Source: Microstegium vimineum
Taxonomy: Eukaryota; Streptophyta; Magnoliopsida; Poales; Poaceae
Reading direction: 5' to 3'
Length of the DNA: 64,000 bases
Assembly: GCA_022036555.1 (NCBI GenBank)
Contig: CM039129.1
Span: 31,236,553-31,300,552, forward strand
Shown piece after piece: positions 1-11,688 of this stretch; positions within the stretch are counted from its first letter, which is position 1, and the number at the start of each line of letters is the position of its first letter. The translations under genes were made by a program, and so were the position numbers. The notes under the pieces were generated by a model that was not told the origin of the DNA, made no database searches, and saw nothing but the letters and a program-made list of their open reading frames with translations.

Positions 1-1300
1 TGGATTGGAGGTCCCACGGGTCAGGTTAGGCATGGTGTGAAGTTTTGGGCCGATTGGCTCAAAAGTGCGGTCGGCCGACCGCCTTTAGAGGTCAAATGGG
101 CCGAACTTTTTTGTGTGGGTACTCAAGGCTGTGTCTAGGCTAATTCTAAGGTCATTCTTGAATTTTGAACAAAAAAACTAAAACATGTAGATTTTAGTTC
201 TAATTTGGATTAAGGACAAAATCTACCATGTCAATTTTCATGCTCAGGTGATTCATGTTCATGAAAACTTTTAAGACACTGACCATTTACTTTTAAAGGT
301 GTTGCAACCATAATCTTGTGGCGTGACGATTCCTGTGTCATGACATTAATGATGACGAATGGTCTTTCTTTTGTGAATCGTCGCGTTGTACTCATATCAT
401 TTTCTCCATTCATTTCTTCTCTCCTGTGAAGGATTAGTGGACAACACATACCCGAAGGAATTCACATATGATTCGAAGCAGGGGCATTATTGTCATAGAA
501 ACAAAGGACATCTTCTATTCTATAGAAAAGTTGTTTTTAACATTTTAGAATAGAAAGAGATGTTCCATCATGTCTCACCAATTCAAAATCAAGCAAGGTT
601 AAGGCAAAGATGCACAAGGTTATTTCAAAACTACCTCAAACCTTAATTCATCTCTATGATCTCATGACTTAACCACCAAAATTTTGAAGTTATCAAGCAT
701 GGGTTAGTCAAAAGAGCACAACCAAATTCCATACAAGCATATTTTGATTCGATAATCAAACTTGACACCATGTCTAATTTGATTAAGGCAGGCTATTTAA
801 CCTAAGCACCATGCTTAATTTAAAGAGCCTATGGGAATACGAATTCAAAGATACCCCAAGCCAAAGCATACTTATAACAGAACTAGGAAGCATGAAAACA
901 TAAAGAGATTCAAAAAGGAGACATGATCATGGATGGTGAACCAGATGAGCATTTGCAGATTTTTTTTATTTTTTTATTTTTTATGACTTAGCAAGATGAT
1001 CAAGGTAAAAAGAGAAAGCAAAGTAGAGAAAATCAAACAAAATTAAGAATGAAGCATGATATAAATTTCTTAGAGAAATCACTCCCCCATACTTGGATTT
1101 TGCAACATTTAATAATGTGAAAATCCAAGTCTAGGATGTGAAATTTTCTTTTAAATGTGCTTCATTATTGAAGGATGTTTGGTTGGACATACCTTGTGTT
1201 TTGCTCCATTGTTCTTTTTGTTCAAACCTGAAATGGTTAGTGACAAAAATACCCGAAGGAACACTTTCACAAATATTCCCTTAATCTCTTTTTACAAAGT
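1..1300. other. G1 internal region without recognisable genes
   Basis: AT-rich sequence downstream of the gag-protease remnant. About 985-1300 is shared with 62955-63260. Short open frames here (for example at 231-449) show no family resemblance and I do not call them genes. Confidence 0.5.
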
Positions 1301-1878
1301 CATTTTATTCATTTTAGATTTTTAGGAAAATAAAAATATTTATTTTGTTTCATATTTTTTAAGCAAACTTTAATAGAAAATAAGAAGACTTGGGTTAGCT
1401 CCCAAAAGTGCTTAATTTTAAGACACAAGCCTGTCTTTGGGAAACCTTCAAGTTGCAACTCATGTTGGTGAAGCGGATTCCCCTTCAACTCCAACATTTT
1501 CAAATCTATCCTCAAGACCAAAACCACTATGAGATTTGCAAAACTTGTGGTAGAAAAACACATCTACAACCAACCTTGCAAAGATATTAGAAACAAGAGG
1601 TATGAAAGGATTGTAGATCATGTGTGCAGCTATGGTCGAGGGAAGGATTGATTTGGGAGTTTTCTCACTTGAGCATATGGTTTTGATGGGAATATTGGGG
1701 AATAGCTTCCATGCTCATTGACATCATTCACCCTTTCAAGGAGTGGGTGAGCACTTTATTTCTCATGATATTTCAAGTCATCATCAAGGCTTGAATGGGT
1801 CATGGCTGGTGGCGAGATTGACATTAGCTCACCCCTTGGATCAAGAACTGGTTTGGATTCTAACCCTTTGATGAGAGG

Positions 1879-3573
1879 TCAGGAAGACCAAACGGGTAGA
1901 TTATCGCCACCTATTCTCTGACCAAGCTTCTCATTTCCTATTGTGTTCTCCAAGATTCTCATGATTGGCCTTCCGATAAAGGTGAGATGAAAGGAAAGTC
2001 CAGGAAGGTCAGAGATATGGAAATCTAGGAAGATCTTGAGATCATCAACCACCACAAGAACATCATGGAGGACTCCTAAGCAATCAAGGATTTGACCATT
2101 GGGGAGTCTAAGGTGTTTTTGTGATTGGGATAGATGATCCTTTGATGGTGTTGGAACATGAAAATGAGGAAGGATGTTTATCCCGAGGCTGGGATCATAG
2201 CAAATTTCACCATTAATGCCCAACACTTGACAGGATATTCTCCTCACATGTGTGGGCATTTTAATGACTTCTTTTGAAGATTCGGCCTCATCCAACCATT
2301 CTTGAGCTACAACGGTAGGCAAAGGCTCTAACCGTTGATTATGCTCCTCTTGGTCAGATTTATGGCTCTCATGGCTTCCATGCCTCGGGTGTCTTAATGA
2401 ATTCCCAAAGTCATTAAGTGGGTCATCATAAGACTTGAATGAAGGAACACATGGGGGATCATCAGGATCAAGGATGGGTTCGTAAGATAAGTCAAATGTG
2501 GGCATAGAGAAGGAGAGGATATATTTGGCTTCTAAACACTTTAGTTCTCCTTCTATAAGCTCACTCGCCATTCCTTTATGAGGGATCCTAGACTTTTCCT
2601 GATGTGCCATGCGTGAAGTCGAGGCACATGATGATGTTGATTTGGGAGGTTTTTTAAGAGATCCCTTCATGAGAGGCCTAGAAATATGTTTCTTATAAGG
2701 CCTCTTTAGGAAATGATCATTTTGGGCATTCCCAAAACCAGCAAGATCATATGAAAGGTTAGCCTCGAACTTGAAGGAATGATTTAGATGTTGAATTTCT
2801 TCTTCCTTCGAGATTTGTGGTATTTGTGGTTCAGGATCGATGGCAGAATCTTTGGATAGAAATGGTGGTGATTCGACTATCGAGGATTCTTTTCTAGGGG
2901 CTGGTTTTTGTTCTTCCTTGGGTCCTTCATTTTAATCGTTAGTAGAGGGGGGTGTTTTCATAAATCTTCGTGAGAAGATTCTTTCCTGCACTAATGGATA
3001 AACACAGGAAGGCTCCCCGGAAGTTATATCAAGAAGTTGTGCGGAATCTTTGCTAAGACCACCATAAAAGTGTTGTAACAAGGTTGACTCGGTTATAGCC
3101 AGATCAGGGCCAGATGATGATAGCTCTAAAAGACGGTCCCATGCCGCACCTAGAGGTTCTTTCTCCTTTTGTTTAAAGGTTAGGACCTCTATTCGAAGAC
3201 GAACAACGTGAGGAATAGGGAAGAAAGTTAGGCAGAATTTGGATTGTAACTTTTCCCATTCTCCGTTTACACTATCTATGTTACGAAAGTACCATCGTTT
3301 GGCTATTCCCGTCAAAGAGAACGGAAATAGCTTCCACTTAAGGGTACCTCACATCATCCCTTGGATGTTGATACATGAGCACAATTGTTCAAAGTCACGA
3401 AGGTGAGTGTATGGATTTTCATCTTCATCCCCAGAGAAAGATTGTTCCCGAACTTTGGCTATGAAGCTACAATGAAACTCATAGCTAGGTGAAAGAATGG
3501 GATGTGATGATGGTGGTGGTTCCAAACTATGGCCATTTGGAAAAGAAAGATGAGAGATGGATGATTCGTTCAT
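1879..3573 (-). pseudogene. G1 gag-protease polyprotein, broken
   Basis: One minus-strand frame runs from 3573 (MNESSISH...) and is cut by TGA at 3349-3351, TAA at 2932-2934 and TGA at 1879-1881; all pieces share the frame. The part 2932-3315 resembles the retrotransposon gag fold (GIAKRWYF..., WEKLQSKFCLTFFP). The part 1879-2670 ends in a degenerate retroviral-type aspartic protease: CYDPSLGINILP at the active-site position, then LDFHI and GRPIMRIL. The catalytic D-T/S-G triad is not intact. The second copy (63376-64000) has CGA (Arg) where 1879-1881 has TGA, so that stop is a point mutation and the frame continued to about 1340. No zinc knuckle was seen. Confidence 0.65.
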
Positions 3574-3650
3574 GGTGTGAAAAGGATAAAATTAAAAGAA
3601 AGATAAAACAAGGATAAATAGGACCAAAAGGTTCTAGTTAAAACAGCTAC

Positions 3651-3671
3651 CGTTCCCCGGCAACAACGTCA
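3651..3671 (-). promoter_or_regulatory. G1 primer binding site, tRNA-Asp-like
   Basis: About 8 bases inside the LTR, the minus strand contains GTTGCCGGGGAACG. By eye it matches the complement of the plant tRNA-Asp 3' end at about 17 of 21 positions, with C-to-T type mismatches in the 5' part. This type of primer site is common in grass gypsy elements. It fixes the LTR as a 5' LTR and the element as minus-strand. Confidence 0.6.
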
Positions 3672-3679
3672 GAAATGCT

Positions 3680-5173
3680 TGTTGGTATTTCTTATGACTA
3701 TTGGATAAATCTGCAAGCTCACAGATTATACCGTTGTAGCACTTCACCGGGAGTACTCTAGGTATCGTATTTTCCTCAGGGAACGATAGTGATCTAACTA
3801 GGATTAAAGATATGTCCTATGATGGATCAAGGGAGACTATGATAACTGGGTTGAGAGGTTCGATATAACAAAGATATCTAACAAGGTATTACTAGTTATA
3901 CTGGCTTTATCAGCCCTTCTCTTGTAGGAGGCGATGGGATAGATCAGAAAGAGGACAAAACTCTAACCGGACCGCGCCATCATGTTGTATTGAGGCCCTA
4001 CCTTTTAAGAACTTATCTTACACACGTGGTGGAATACGAGGACTAGATAAGGCTGTCACCACCTACTAGCATCCATAAACAATCCGTGCGATAAGCGGTT
4101 TACAAAGGTAAGATCTAGTCTAGACACCACGTCTACCATATTCTTACTACTTTAACCCTTGCATAAGATTAAAGCACTCTACTTAAAGTAAAGCGAGGAA
4201 CAAGCGCGAAAAGATGTATAACAGCTATGCCAGAAGTAGAATATCAAATACTATAAAGAACTCGGATGTATCACTTACAAGTGCTGAACTTACAAGAGAA
4301 TCGCATTCGCTGAGTTACAACTCGGAGAAGACGCCAGACAGGCCCGGCTCTCCTCCAGGTGGTCCTCACTCTCCTCCAACTAGCATAGCACTACTACAGA
4401 GCTCCACTAAGATACTAAGGAGTAGTTTATCCAATGAGGCATGAGTGAGAGTGAGGGTCTAGGGGGTCTATTTATAGCTGGAGGGAGAGCGTAGTGCCAC
4501 GCCAGCGATCCGCGTCACTTCCATCATCCACCGTAGGATCAAACCGTCATTAGAACCGACTTAGATCAACGGGGGAGATCAAGTGGGTGCATGGAGGCAT
4601 GCAGGGAGTCGGTGGGGAGGTCGGTGCACCTTTTGGACACCTGACCTGGATCGACCGATCCCAATGGCAGGTGGGCCCTGCTACTTTTCCCTCAGGAGGT
4701 GTCCCCATAGCACAAGGGACATGGGGGTGGCCTGTGGGCCCATAATTTGGATCGACTGATCCCAAGTGTTGGCCATCTTTCGAGTGGAGCATGGCCCACA
4801 TGTCATTGGCACCTTGGCGAAGTTTGGTATTGTTTCGGGATAGTTTGTGGGCCCATGTATCCTCGTGCTTTGATCTAGAGCCATTGAGAAGAAGCACAGA
4901 GGAGATCCAAGGGTGGATCATCACTCTAGAGGGTGTGCTTGGATCATGGGGGCTTGGGAGGCTTAGTGGCCCCATAGGGTGGTTGGCCGACCCCTAAGTG
5001 GGCCCACTAGATCCCAAAAGCCCCCATTTGTCATTACCTGCATCAAATAGGCAAGGGACATGTGGAACTAGTTATTGGGTAAAATATATTCAGGTTATGC
5101 TTGTATTCCTTCGAATATGAGGATGTTGACGGTATTTTGATGGTGATAAAATAGCTAATAATTACCGTCAACA
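3680..5173 (-). repeat. G1 5' LTR (1494 bp)
   Basis: On the minus strand it starts TGTTGACGGT at 5173 and ends ACCAACA at 3680. The start repeats itself inverted within 50 bases (TGTTGACGG at 5124 and CCGTCAACA ending at 5173). The whole length matches the solo LTR at 41320-42824 in the opposite direction. A TATA-like box (CTATAAATAG on the minus strand, 4468-4477) lies inside. Open frames in the LTR show no protein similarity I recognise. Confidence 0.85.
4468..4477 (-). promoter_or_regulatory. TATA-like box of G1 LTR
   Basis: Minus strand CTATAAATAG. The same box occurs at the matching place of the solo LTR (42041-42050), which supports it as the element's core promoter. Confidence 0.5.
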
Positions 5174-5535
5174 GTGGCATTGTCTACTGCCGAGGCGGAT
5201 ACATTGCCATGGGAGCAAGTTGTGCACAAATCTTATACATGACACAAACTCTCCTAGATTACGACGTTACTCTAAAAAATGTTCCACTCTTGGGTGATAA
5301 TGAAAGCTCCGTAAAACTTGCAAACAACCCGGTTCAACACTCTCGCACCAAGCACATAGATATTCGCCATCACTTTCTTAGAGGTCATGTGGCTAGGAAA
5401 GACATATCACTAGTGGGAGTTAAGAGCGAAGATCAATTGGCCAATATCCTTACAAAACCACTTGATGAAGCAACCTTTTGTAGGTTGAGAAGCAAGTTGA
5501 ATGTGCTTGATCACTCAAACTTCACTAAAAAGTGA
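5174..5535 (+). pseudogene. S1 RNase H C-terminal fragment (copia pol)
   Basis: The first bases read VALSTAEAD, the conserved copia RNase H motif (normally STAEAEYIA). A one-base loss near 5199 shifts the frame, and the rest reads ASCAQ...PLLGDNESSVKLANN, HSRTKHIDIRHHFLRGHV and QLANILTKPLDE, ending in TGA at 5533-5535. It is homologous to the end of the intact S2 polymerase at 9314-11266. The upstream polymerase is missing because G1 is inserted exactly at 5173/5174. The rest of the S1 pol gene is expected left of the window beyond G1. Confidence 0.85.
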
Positions 5536-6518
5536 TCTTGTGTGAACCAACCATGCATCATGTTTAATATAATCATGTTAATTTAGTAATGCACATAGGC
5601 TTGGCTAACGCGGTTAGAATAACCATCCTTAAAACATGTGAAGAAGTCTAACAGCAGTTCAAACTTGCAAGCAACCTAGATTCAATTTTCAAGTAGTGCA
5701 TATAATTTGCATTTGTTGCTTGTCGTTTCTTTTCGGTTAAGTTTGAGCATCCGCTATGTTCGCCACTTAGGGGGATCATTCCAAGCTCAAGATGTTACTA
5801 TACCCCTCTTGTGGCCCTATGATGTCTCCTTGGAGCTTCCATTCAAAATTTTGAACTAAAAATTAAATCTAAGCCTATGGCAAAATATTTGAAAATGAGA
5901 GTTTGAGAGATGGTTCTCATATCAAGTCCAATCATGTGTTATTTGCATCTTATTGGGATTAGGACTTGATTGGGAGAAAGACACAAAAATCAGATTTGAA
6001 AAAAATCCTTTGAAAATTGACATCGGACGCTCGGCCCTCTATGCCTCAGCGTCCATCGCGATCGTCCGCACAAGAATGTCGCCCGTTTGAGGGGCGACGA
6101 ACGCTCCCCGAAGTCCGTCGCGGAGCATTCGACGCGATGATGCGTTGTGGCTCTTTAGCACCCTCTGTGTAAGCCCGACGGACGATGGCTGTCGGACGCT
6201 GTTCAGCGTCCGTCGCACTCCGACGGAGCGTCCGTTGCTCGGTTCCGGAGCGTCCGTCGTGAACTTACCGAGCGGAAATTTCTATTTCTTATCCCCTCTT
6301 CTTCTCGGTCGGTTACTTTTCTCAATCCGTATGTCGCCGCACTCCGCCACCGCGCCCTAGCTTCTCTCGCCCGCACCCGTTGTTACTAGCCCTAGCTTGC
6401 GCCGCCGCTCTCCAGATCGCCGCCCGTGATCCCCTCCTCCTCCACTAGAAATCGCCACTCTCTGGTGCTCTCTCTCTATGCGTGCAGTTTAAGCTACGCA
6501 GAGGAGCCTTGGCGCCGC
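5536..6518 (+). other. S1 region between pol and env-like frame, left part
   Basis: No coding similarity was found. From about 6030 to 6250 it holds many copies of CGTCCGTCG and its complement, forming short palindromes, like those in the S1 LTR at 36110-36490. The stretch 6360-6518 is GC-rich leader sequence that continues at 31875 on the far side of S2. The last five bases, GCCGC (6514-6518), are the S2 target duplication. Confidence 0.55.
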
Positions 6519-8354
6519 TGAAAGGTCCTAGATGGCTAGAGGGGGGTGAATAGCCTATTAAAAATTCTACAAACCACTAGAGCAAATGGTTAGATAACAC
6601 TAAAGCGAAGTTTTTTGCTCTAGCTCTACTTGGGGTGCAAAGCCACCTATACAATGGAATTCTAGTTAGCTAAGTGCCTAACAATCAATAGCAAGAACCT
6701 AAGGCACTTAACTTGAGCTAGCAAGAACAACTAACAAGCTAAGCTAACAAGCTAACTAGAGAGCTAACTAAGCAAGATATGAACAAGGTAAATACAAGAG
6801 AGGAGGTGATTGTTGTACCGATGCCTTGTGATGTATGGATGTCAATGTAGAGAACCAATCACAATGAATACCAATGAATAGCTGGGAGATAAGATGACAA
6901 ACAATTTTTCTCCCGAGGTTCACTTGGTTGCCACCAAGCTAGTCCCCGTTGTGTCGACTACTCAAATGGTGTTTCGGTGGCTAATTGGCAATTCACAAGC
7001 CAAGCCCACTACTCGGGCGCCACAAGAAACCACACAAATGAGAGTAACTCAAAGACACGAGCAATCCACTAGAGTTACCCTTTGGCTCTCCACCGAGGTG
7101 GGTACAAGCCCTCTCACAATCACCGATGTCGGCCGCAAAAAATCACCAATTGCGCCGAAGCTTCTCCACAATCGCCAAGCCATCTAGGTGTTGGCAAACA
7201 CCAAGAATAACAAGAAACCACGCGGCGATGACGATGACCAAGTGCCACTAAGATGCAATGCAATGATCAAAGCACCTGGATCACTCAAACTCTCACAAGT
7301 ATGCAACAAGAGTGAAGAGAGTGAGTTGGGGGCTATCTCAAGCAAGCACAAGTATGTCAAATGAATGGGAGGTGCAAGAGTGTGCTCCTTGAGCCGGCCA
7401 AATCATATTTATAGCCTTCCACAAAAGACTAGCCGTTTTCCCCTTCTTCCTGACTTTCCTGCGTGCAACCGGACGCAAGTTGTATGGGGGTACGGACCAA
7501 CACGCCTGCGTCCGGACCCTCCTCCAGTTTGAATCCAGCCGTTGGCGCCCTTCCTGGCGCTGACGTGCCACCTCCGGACCCTGTGAACAGTGGCGTCCGG
7601 GGGTGCCTCTGTTTTCTGCGTCCGGACTCGGTCCAGAGAGGGTCCAGAGAGCTCCTCAGCTCCGGACCCGCGTCCGGTCTTTTGCGTTCGGATAATTACA
7701 CCCAGAGGAGTCCAGAGAGCTCCGAGCTCCGGACCCGTGACCAGAGTCAGAGTCCGGACTCCAAACAGCGTCCGGCCACTCTTCCCAGATTCAGCCGAGG
7801 CTAGGGTATGCTACTGGACACATGTCCATTGGTCCGGTCGGCCTCTTGCCTGCGTCCGGACCCTCCGTCCGGAGCCTGTCTGAGCGCCAAACCGAGCCTC
7901 TGCTTCTTCTCCATGCTTCCACGTGCTAACACCTTGTGATTCATACCTTTGTCCACCTGTGTCAGTCTTTTACATTATATTTCTTGGATTTAGTTTTGTT
8001 CATGTCACTTAGGTTCATTTTAAGTGAATGCAATGCAAACCTAGTGGCACATGATAACCACAATCGAAACGAGTTTTCCCTTCTTAATAGTACGGTTATC
8101 TATCCTAAAGGTGATCACACTCTCTATAGTGTCTTGATCACTAAACCAAAAATGGCCCTATGATATACCTTTGCCTTGAGCCCATTTTTGTTTTTCTCTT
8201 TCTTCTTTTCCTTAGTCCATGGAGCACTTGATTCATCATGGTCATCCATCTAGCTCCATGTACCAAGGTGAACCACCCTATATTGATCACACACTTATTA
8301 CAAGGGTTAGTCCATAGGTTTCATCAATTACTCAAAACCAAACAAGGTCTTTCA
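6519..8354 (-). repeat. S2 3' LTR (1836 bp)
   Basis: Plus-strand ends are TGAAAGGTCC and GGTCTTTCA, a perfect short inverted repeat. It matches 30059-31874 with substitutions and indels, for example an extra CTAAGCTAACAAG near 6735. A TATA-like box (TATAAATA on the minus strand, 7406-7413) is shared with the partner. The middle holds many TCCGGA-centred palindromes (GTCCGGAC). Open frames inside the LTR are judged non-coding. Confidence 0.9.
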
Positions 8355-8370
8355 ATCTCCCCCTTTTTGG
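8355..8370 (-). promoter_or_regulatory. S2 polypurine tract
   Basis: The minus strand reads AAAAAGGGGGAGAT directly before the 3' LTR. It primes plus-strand DNA synthesis in LTR elements and confirms the minus orientation of S2. Confidence 0.8.
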
Positions 8371-9313
8371 TAATTGATGACAACTTTCACAAAATAAATA
8401 TATATGATGAAAATTTTCACTTTGGTAGTATTAGCTCCCCCTACATATGTGATATATGAGTTTGGTTCATTTTGATCACATATGCATGAATAAGAATTGT
8501 GGGAGAGTAAATGCTACCAAATGATGCTAAGGTGTGTAGGATGGACCTTTGAAGTGTGATACCAATCATAGTGCAATATTAACCATCCTTAGCACCATGA
8601 ATGCCTAGAAACCACTTGAAAAACAACTTGGAAACACTTTGAGAGAACTAGATACCACATGAAAAAAAACTTAAGACCTAATCATGCTAGTTCTTCAAGC
8701 ACCAAGAGATTGTGTTTCTAGCAATCACCACACAAGCATATCATGAATATAAGAACATATGCAAGAAAGCACTTATGAATGCACAAAGATATGCAACAAC
8801 TATATTCATAGGCTTGCTCCCCCTACTTGTGTGCTTTCATCTTAAAATTTTCAAAAATATTTTTCTTTGTCATACTAACTTCTCCCCCTTTGTCATCTAT
8901 TATCACAAAAGATGTGATCAAAGGTTTAATTATTGGAGAGAAGTGTTAGTTGTGGTTCAATCTAGATTACTTGCCCCAATCTATTTAACTCGGTTTAAAC
9001 CATGGACAAGCTTGTTCACACATCATAGAATGGTTATCTTGCCCATGTTGAGCTAAACATTTGAAGTTCATGATCTAGATCAAACACTAGGATTGCAAGC
9101 CCACAAATATGTCATATGCTACCACTAGATCAAATCAAGCATAGAAGCAATAGTGGTACCATATAAGCATCAAAATCATTTGATTTTCATGAATGAGCCC
9201 AATGAATTGATGTCTAGATGCACTAACAAGTCCTAATAAGGATGAATGACATGTCAACCAACTTGTACCTTGCATAGCTCGAAGGAGAGGCATGTCATAT
9301 ATATGGGGGTGCA
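8371..9313 (-). other. S2 region between pol end and polypurine tract
   Basis: About 940 bases of AT-rich DNA with repeated short CCCCC-containing words. I see no reading frame with family similarity, and no env-like frame such as S1 has. Confidence 0.5.
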
Positions 9314-11386
9314 TCAACACATATTTGAGAAGTCAAGAATGTTCAACTCATTTCTTAGCTTGCAAAACCTCTTCTCATCAAGTGGCTTGGTGAATATGTC
9401 GGCAAGTTGATCATTGGTGCCAACACTTGTGATTTTGATACCACCCTTGAGTTGATGGTCTCTTATGAAATGGTGCCTCACATCAATGTTCTTGGTTCTT
9501 GAATGTTGAACCGAATTGTTGGTTAGCTTCACCACACTTTCATTGTCACATAGCAATGGCACTTGCTTGAAATTGATCCCATAGTCATTCAAAGTTGCTT
9601 TCATCCAAAGCAGTTGAGCACAACAACTACCCGCACTTATGTATTCGGCTTCGGAGGTAGAGAGTACAACACTATTTTGCTTCTTTGATGACCAAGATAC
9701 AAGTGACATGCCTAGCATTTGACATGTGCCCGATGTGCTCTTTCTATCAATCTTGCATCCCGCATAGTCGGAGTCCGAATATCCAATTAGCTCAAAGTTA
9801 GACCCCTTGGGATACCACAATCCAACATCTTGTGTATGCTTCAAGTACCTCAATATTCTCTTTGTAGCCTTCAAGTGGCTTTCTCTTGGAGAGGCTTGGA
9901 ATCTTGCACACATACATACACTAAACATCACATCCGGTCTAGAAGCGGTCACATAGAGTAAGCTTCCAATCATAGACCGATACAACTTTTGATCCACCAT
10001 ATTGCCACTAGCATCACTATCCAAGTGTCCATTAGTGCCCATTGGAGTGGTAATGCCTTTTGAATCTTCTAAGCCAAACTTATTCATCATATCCTTGATG
10101 TACTTGCCTTGACTCACAAAGGTGCCATTCTTAAATTGCTTGATTTGAAGACCAAGGAAGTAGCTAAGGTCACCAATCATTGACATTTCAAACTCATTTG
10201 CCATCATCTTGCCAAATTCTTCACAAAATTCTTGATTGGTTGAACCGAATATGATGTCATCCACATAGATTTGGAGCACAAATAGATCCTTGCCAAGCTT
10301 CTTGGTGAAGAGAGTAGTATCAACCTTCCCCATAATGAACCCTTTTGATAGAAGGAAATCCCTCAATCTTTCATACCATGCTCTAGGTGCTTGCTTCAAG
10401 CCATATAGAGCCTTCCTCAACTTGTACACATGGTTGGGCTTCTTATAATCTTCAAATCCGGGGGGTTGCTCAACATATACTAGCTCATTGATGTATCCAT
10501 TCAAGAAAGCACTCTTCACATCCATTTGGTATAGCTTGATGTTGTGTGCAAATGCATAGGCCAATAGAATCCTTATTGTCTCTAATCTTGCAACCGGTGC
10601 ATAAGTTTCTCCAAAGTCAAGAGCCTCAACTTGAGTGTATCCTTGAGCTACCAATCTTGCTTTGTTCCTCACAACTATACCATCTTGGTCTTGCTTGTTT
10701 CTAAATACCCATCTTGTGCCAATCACATTGTAGTTCTTAGGTCTTTCAACTAGTTCCCAAACTTGGTTTCTAGTGAAATTGTTGAGCTCTTCATGCATAG
10801 CATTGACCCAATCAACATCTTGTAGGTCTTCATCAATCTTTGTTGGCTCTATGGATGATACAAAGGAGTAGTGCTCACAAAAGGATGTCAATCTTGATCT
10901 TGTTTGAACACCACTTGTAATATCACCGACTATTTGATCAATGGGGTGATCTCTTGCAATGTTGGTCGGTTGGAGGATAGGGACTTGATTACTTGAGCTT
11001 GGTTGAGATGAACAAGCAACTTGTTGATCTTGCACTTGAGAGCTACTAGCTTGCATTTGAGGTGAGTTGAGCACTTGATCTTTATCATCTTCAATATCAA
11101 TCACTTGTCTTGGCCTAATATCACCAATATCCATGCTCTTCGTAGAATTTGCCAATTGAGGACCACTCACATCTTCTAGGTTCTCATTTTCAACTTGAGA
11201 TCCATTGGTTTCATCAAACTCAACATCATGAACCTCCTCAAGTATACCACTAGCCGAATTCCACACTCTATAGGCTTTGCTTGTGGTTGAGTAACCAAGT
11301 AGGAACCCTTCGTCACACTTCTTGTCAAACTTTCCAAGTCTTGTGCCTTTCTTAAAGATGTAGCATTTGCACCCAAAGACTCTAAA
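9314..11386 (-). CDS. S2 copia reverse transcriptase and RNase H
   Basis: An uninterrupted minus-strand frame of at least 650 codons (first start-like codon at 11266), open upstream to the T2 target site at 11386. The upstream extension reads FRVFGCKCYIFKK and STTSKAYRVWN, the usual integrase-to-RT linker. Then come the copia RT (VARLETIRILLA, QMDVKSAFLNG, the catalytic YVDD at 10257-10268, and YGLKQAPRAWY) and RNase H (GYSDSDYAGC, STSEAEYISAG, ADIFTKPLDE). It copies element RNA into DNA inside virus-like particles. This is the best preserved S2 coding part; gag, protease and integrase are broken, so S2 should not be autonomous. T2 separates it from the rest of pol. Confidence 0.9.
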   Translation of the reverse strand, partial: FRVFGCKCYIFKKGTRLGKFDKKCDEGFLLGYSTTSKAYRVWNSASGILEEVHDVEFDETNGSQVENENLEDVSGPQLANSTKSMDIGDIRPRQVIDIEDDKDQVLNSPQMQASSSQVQDQQVACSSQPSSSNQVPILQPTNIARDHPIDQIVGDITSGVQTRSRLTSFCEHYSFVSSIEPTKIDEDLQDVDWVNAMHEELNNFTRNQVWELVERPKNYNVIGTRWVFRNKQDQDGIVVRNKARLVAQGYTQVEALDFGETYAPVARLETIRILLAYAFAHNIKLYQMDVKSAFLNGYINELVYVEQPPGFEDYKKPNHVYKLRKALYGLKQAPRAWYERLRDFLLSKGFIMGKVDTTLFTKKLGKDLFVLQIYVDDIIFGSTNQEFCEEFGKMMANEFEMSMIGDLSYFLGLQIKQFKNGTFVSQGKYIKDMMNKFGLEDSKGITTPMGTNGHLDSDASGNMVDQKLYRSMIGSLLYVTASRPDVMFSVCMCARFQASPRESHLKATKRILRYLKHTQDVGLWYPKGSNFELIGYSDSDYAGCKIDRKSTSGTCQMLGMSLVSWSSKKQNSVVLSTSEAEYISAGSCCAQLLWMKATLNDYGINFKQVPLLCDNESVVKLTNNSVQHSRTKNIDVRHHFIRDHQLKGGIKITSVGTNDQLADIFTKPLDEKRFCKLRNELNILDFSNMC

Positions 11387-11553
11387 GTATGTGTCGGGTA
11401 CGAAGGTAAGGGGTACCCTAAACCCTTCGTTAAATTAACGCTAGACATAGCGACCATTTTTAAGGCAAGGGTCAGCCCACTATTCGGTGGGACACGACCC
11501 ATCAATCGAGGGTCCCATCTACACCAACTGCAGCAACAAGTCACAACCCAGAC

Positions 11554-11688
11554 CTCCACCTCGACGACGGACTAGGGGTCGAACGAACGACCCCCCAGCT
11601 CCACCTCGACGACGGACGAGGGGTCGAACGAACGACCCCCCGGCTCCACCTCGATGACGGACGAGGGGTCGAACGAACGACCCCCCGA
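11554..11688 (+). repeat. 45-bp tandem repeat x3 in T2 5' LTR
   Basis: Units start at 11554, 11599 and 11644 with CTCCACCTCGACGACGG (third unit has GATGACGG) and share GGGTCGAACGAACGACCCCC. The unit contains a short inverted repeat (GGGGTCG...CGACCCC). It lies in the U3 part, upstream of the TATA box, where enhancer repeats are common in LTRs. Confidence 0.85.

Larger units (their letters stand above)
1..5173 (-). mobile_element. G1: gypsy-type LTR retrotransposon, 5' part (continues past left edge)
   Basis: Reading on the minus strand, an LTR (3680-5173) is followed by a tRNA-Asp-like primer binding site (3651-3671), a decayed gag-protease frame (3573 to about 1340) and AT-rich DNA to position 1. 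No reverse transcriptase or integrase is seen before the edge, so the element may be non-autonomous or simply cut by the window. It is inserted in the RNase H region of S1: copia coding sequence begins at 5174. The other LTR and the target duplication lie outside. A second copy of the stretch about 985-2040 occurs at 62964-64000 in the same orientation, and a solo LTR of the family lies at 41320-42824. Gypsy assignment rests on the gag and protease types; the lineage (Athila or Tat relatives) is uncertain. Confidence 0.75.

Noticed and set aside
67..83. Palindrome GCGGTCGGCCGACCGC
   Set aside because: Perfect but short, single, and inside G1 internal DNA; no partner motif or function supported.
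7463..7883. Overlapping plus-strand frames in the S2 3' LTR
   Set aside because: Made by TCCGGA repeats; the same frames are broken in the other LTR.
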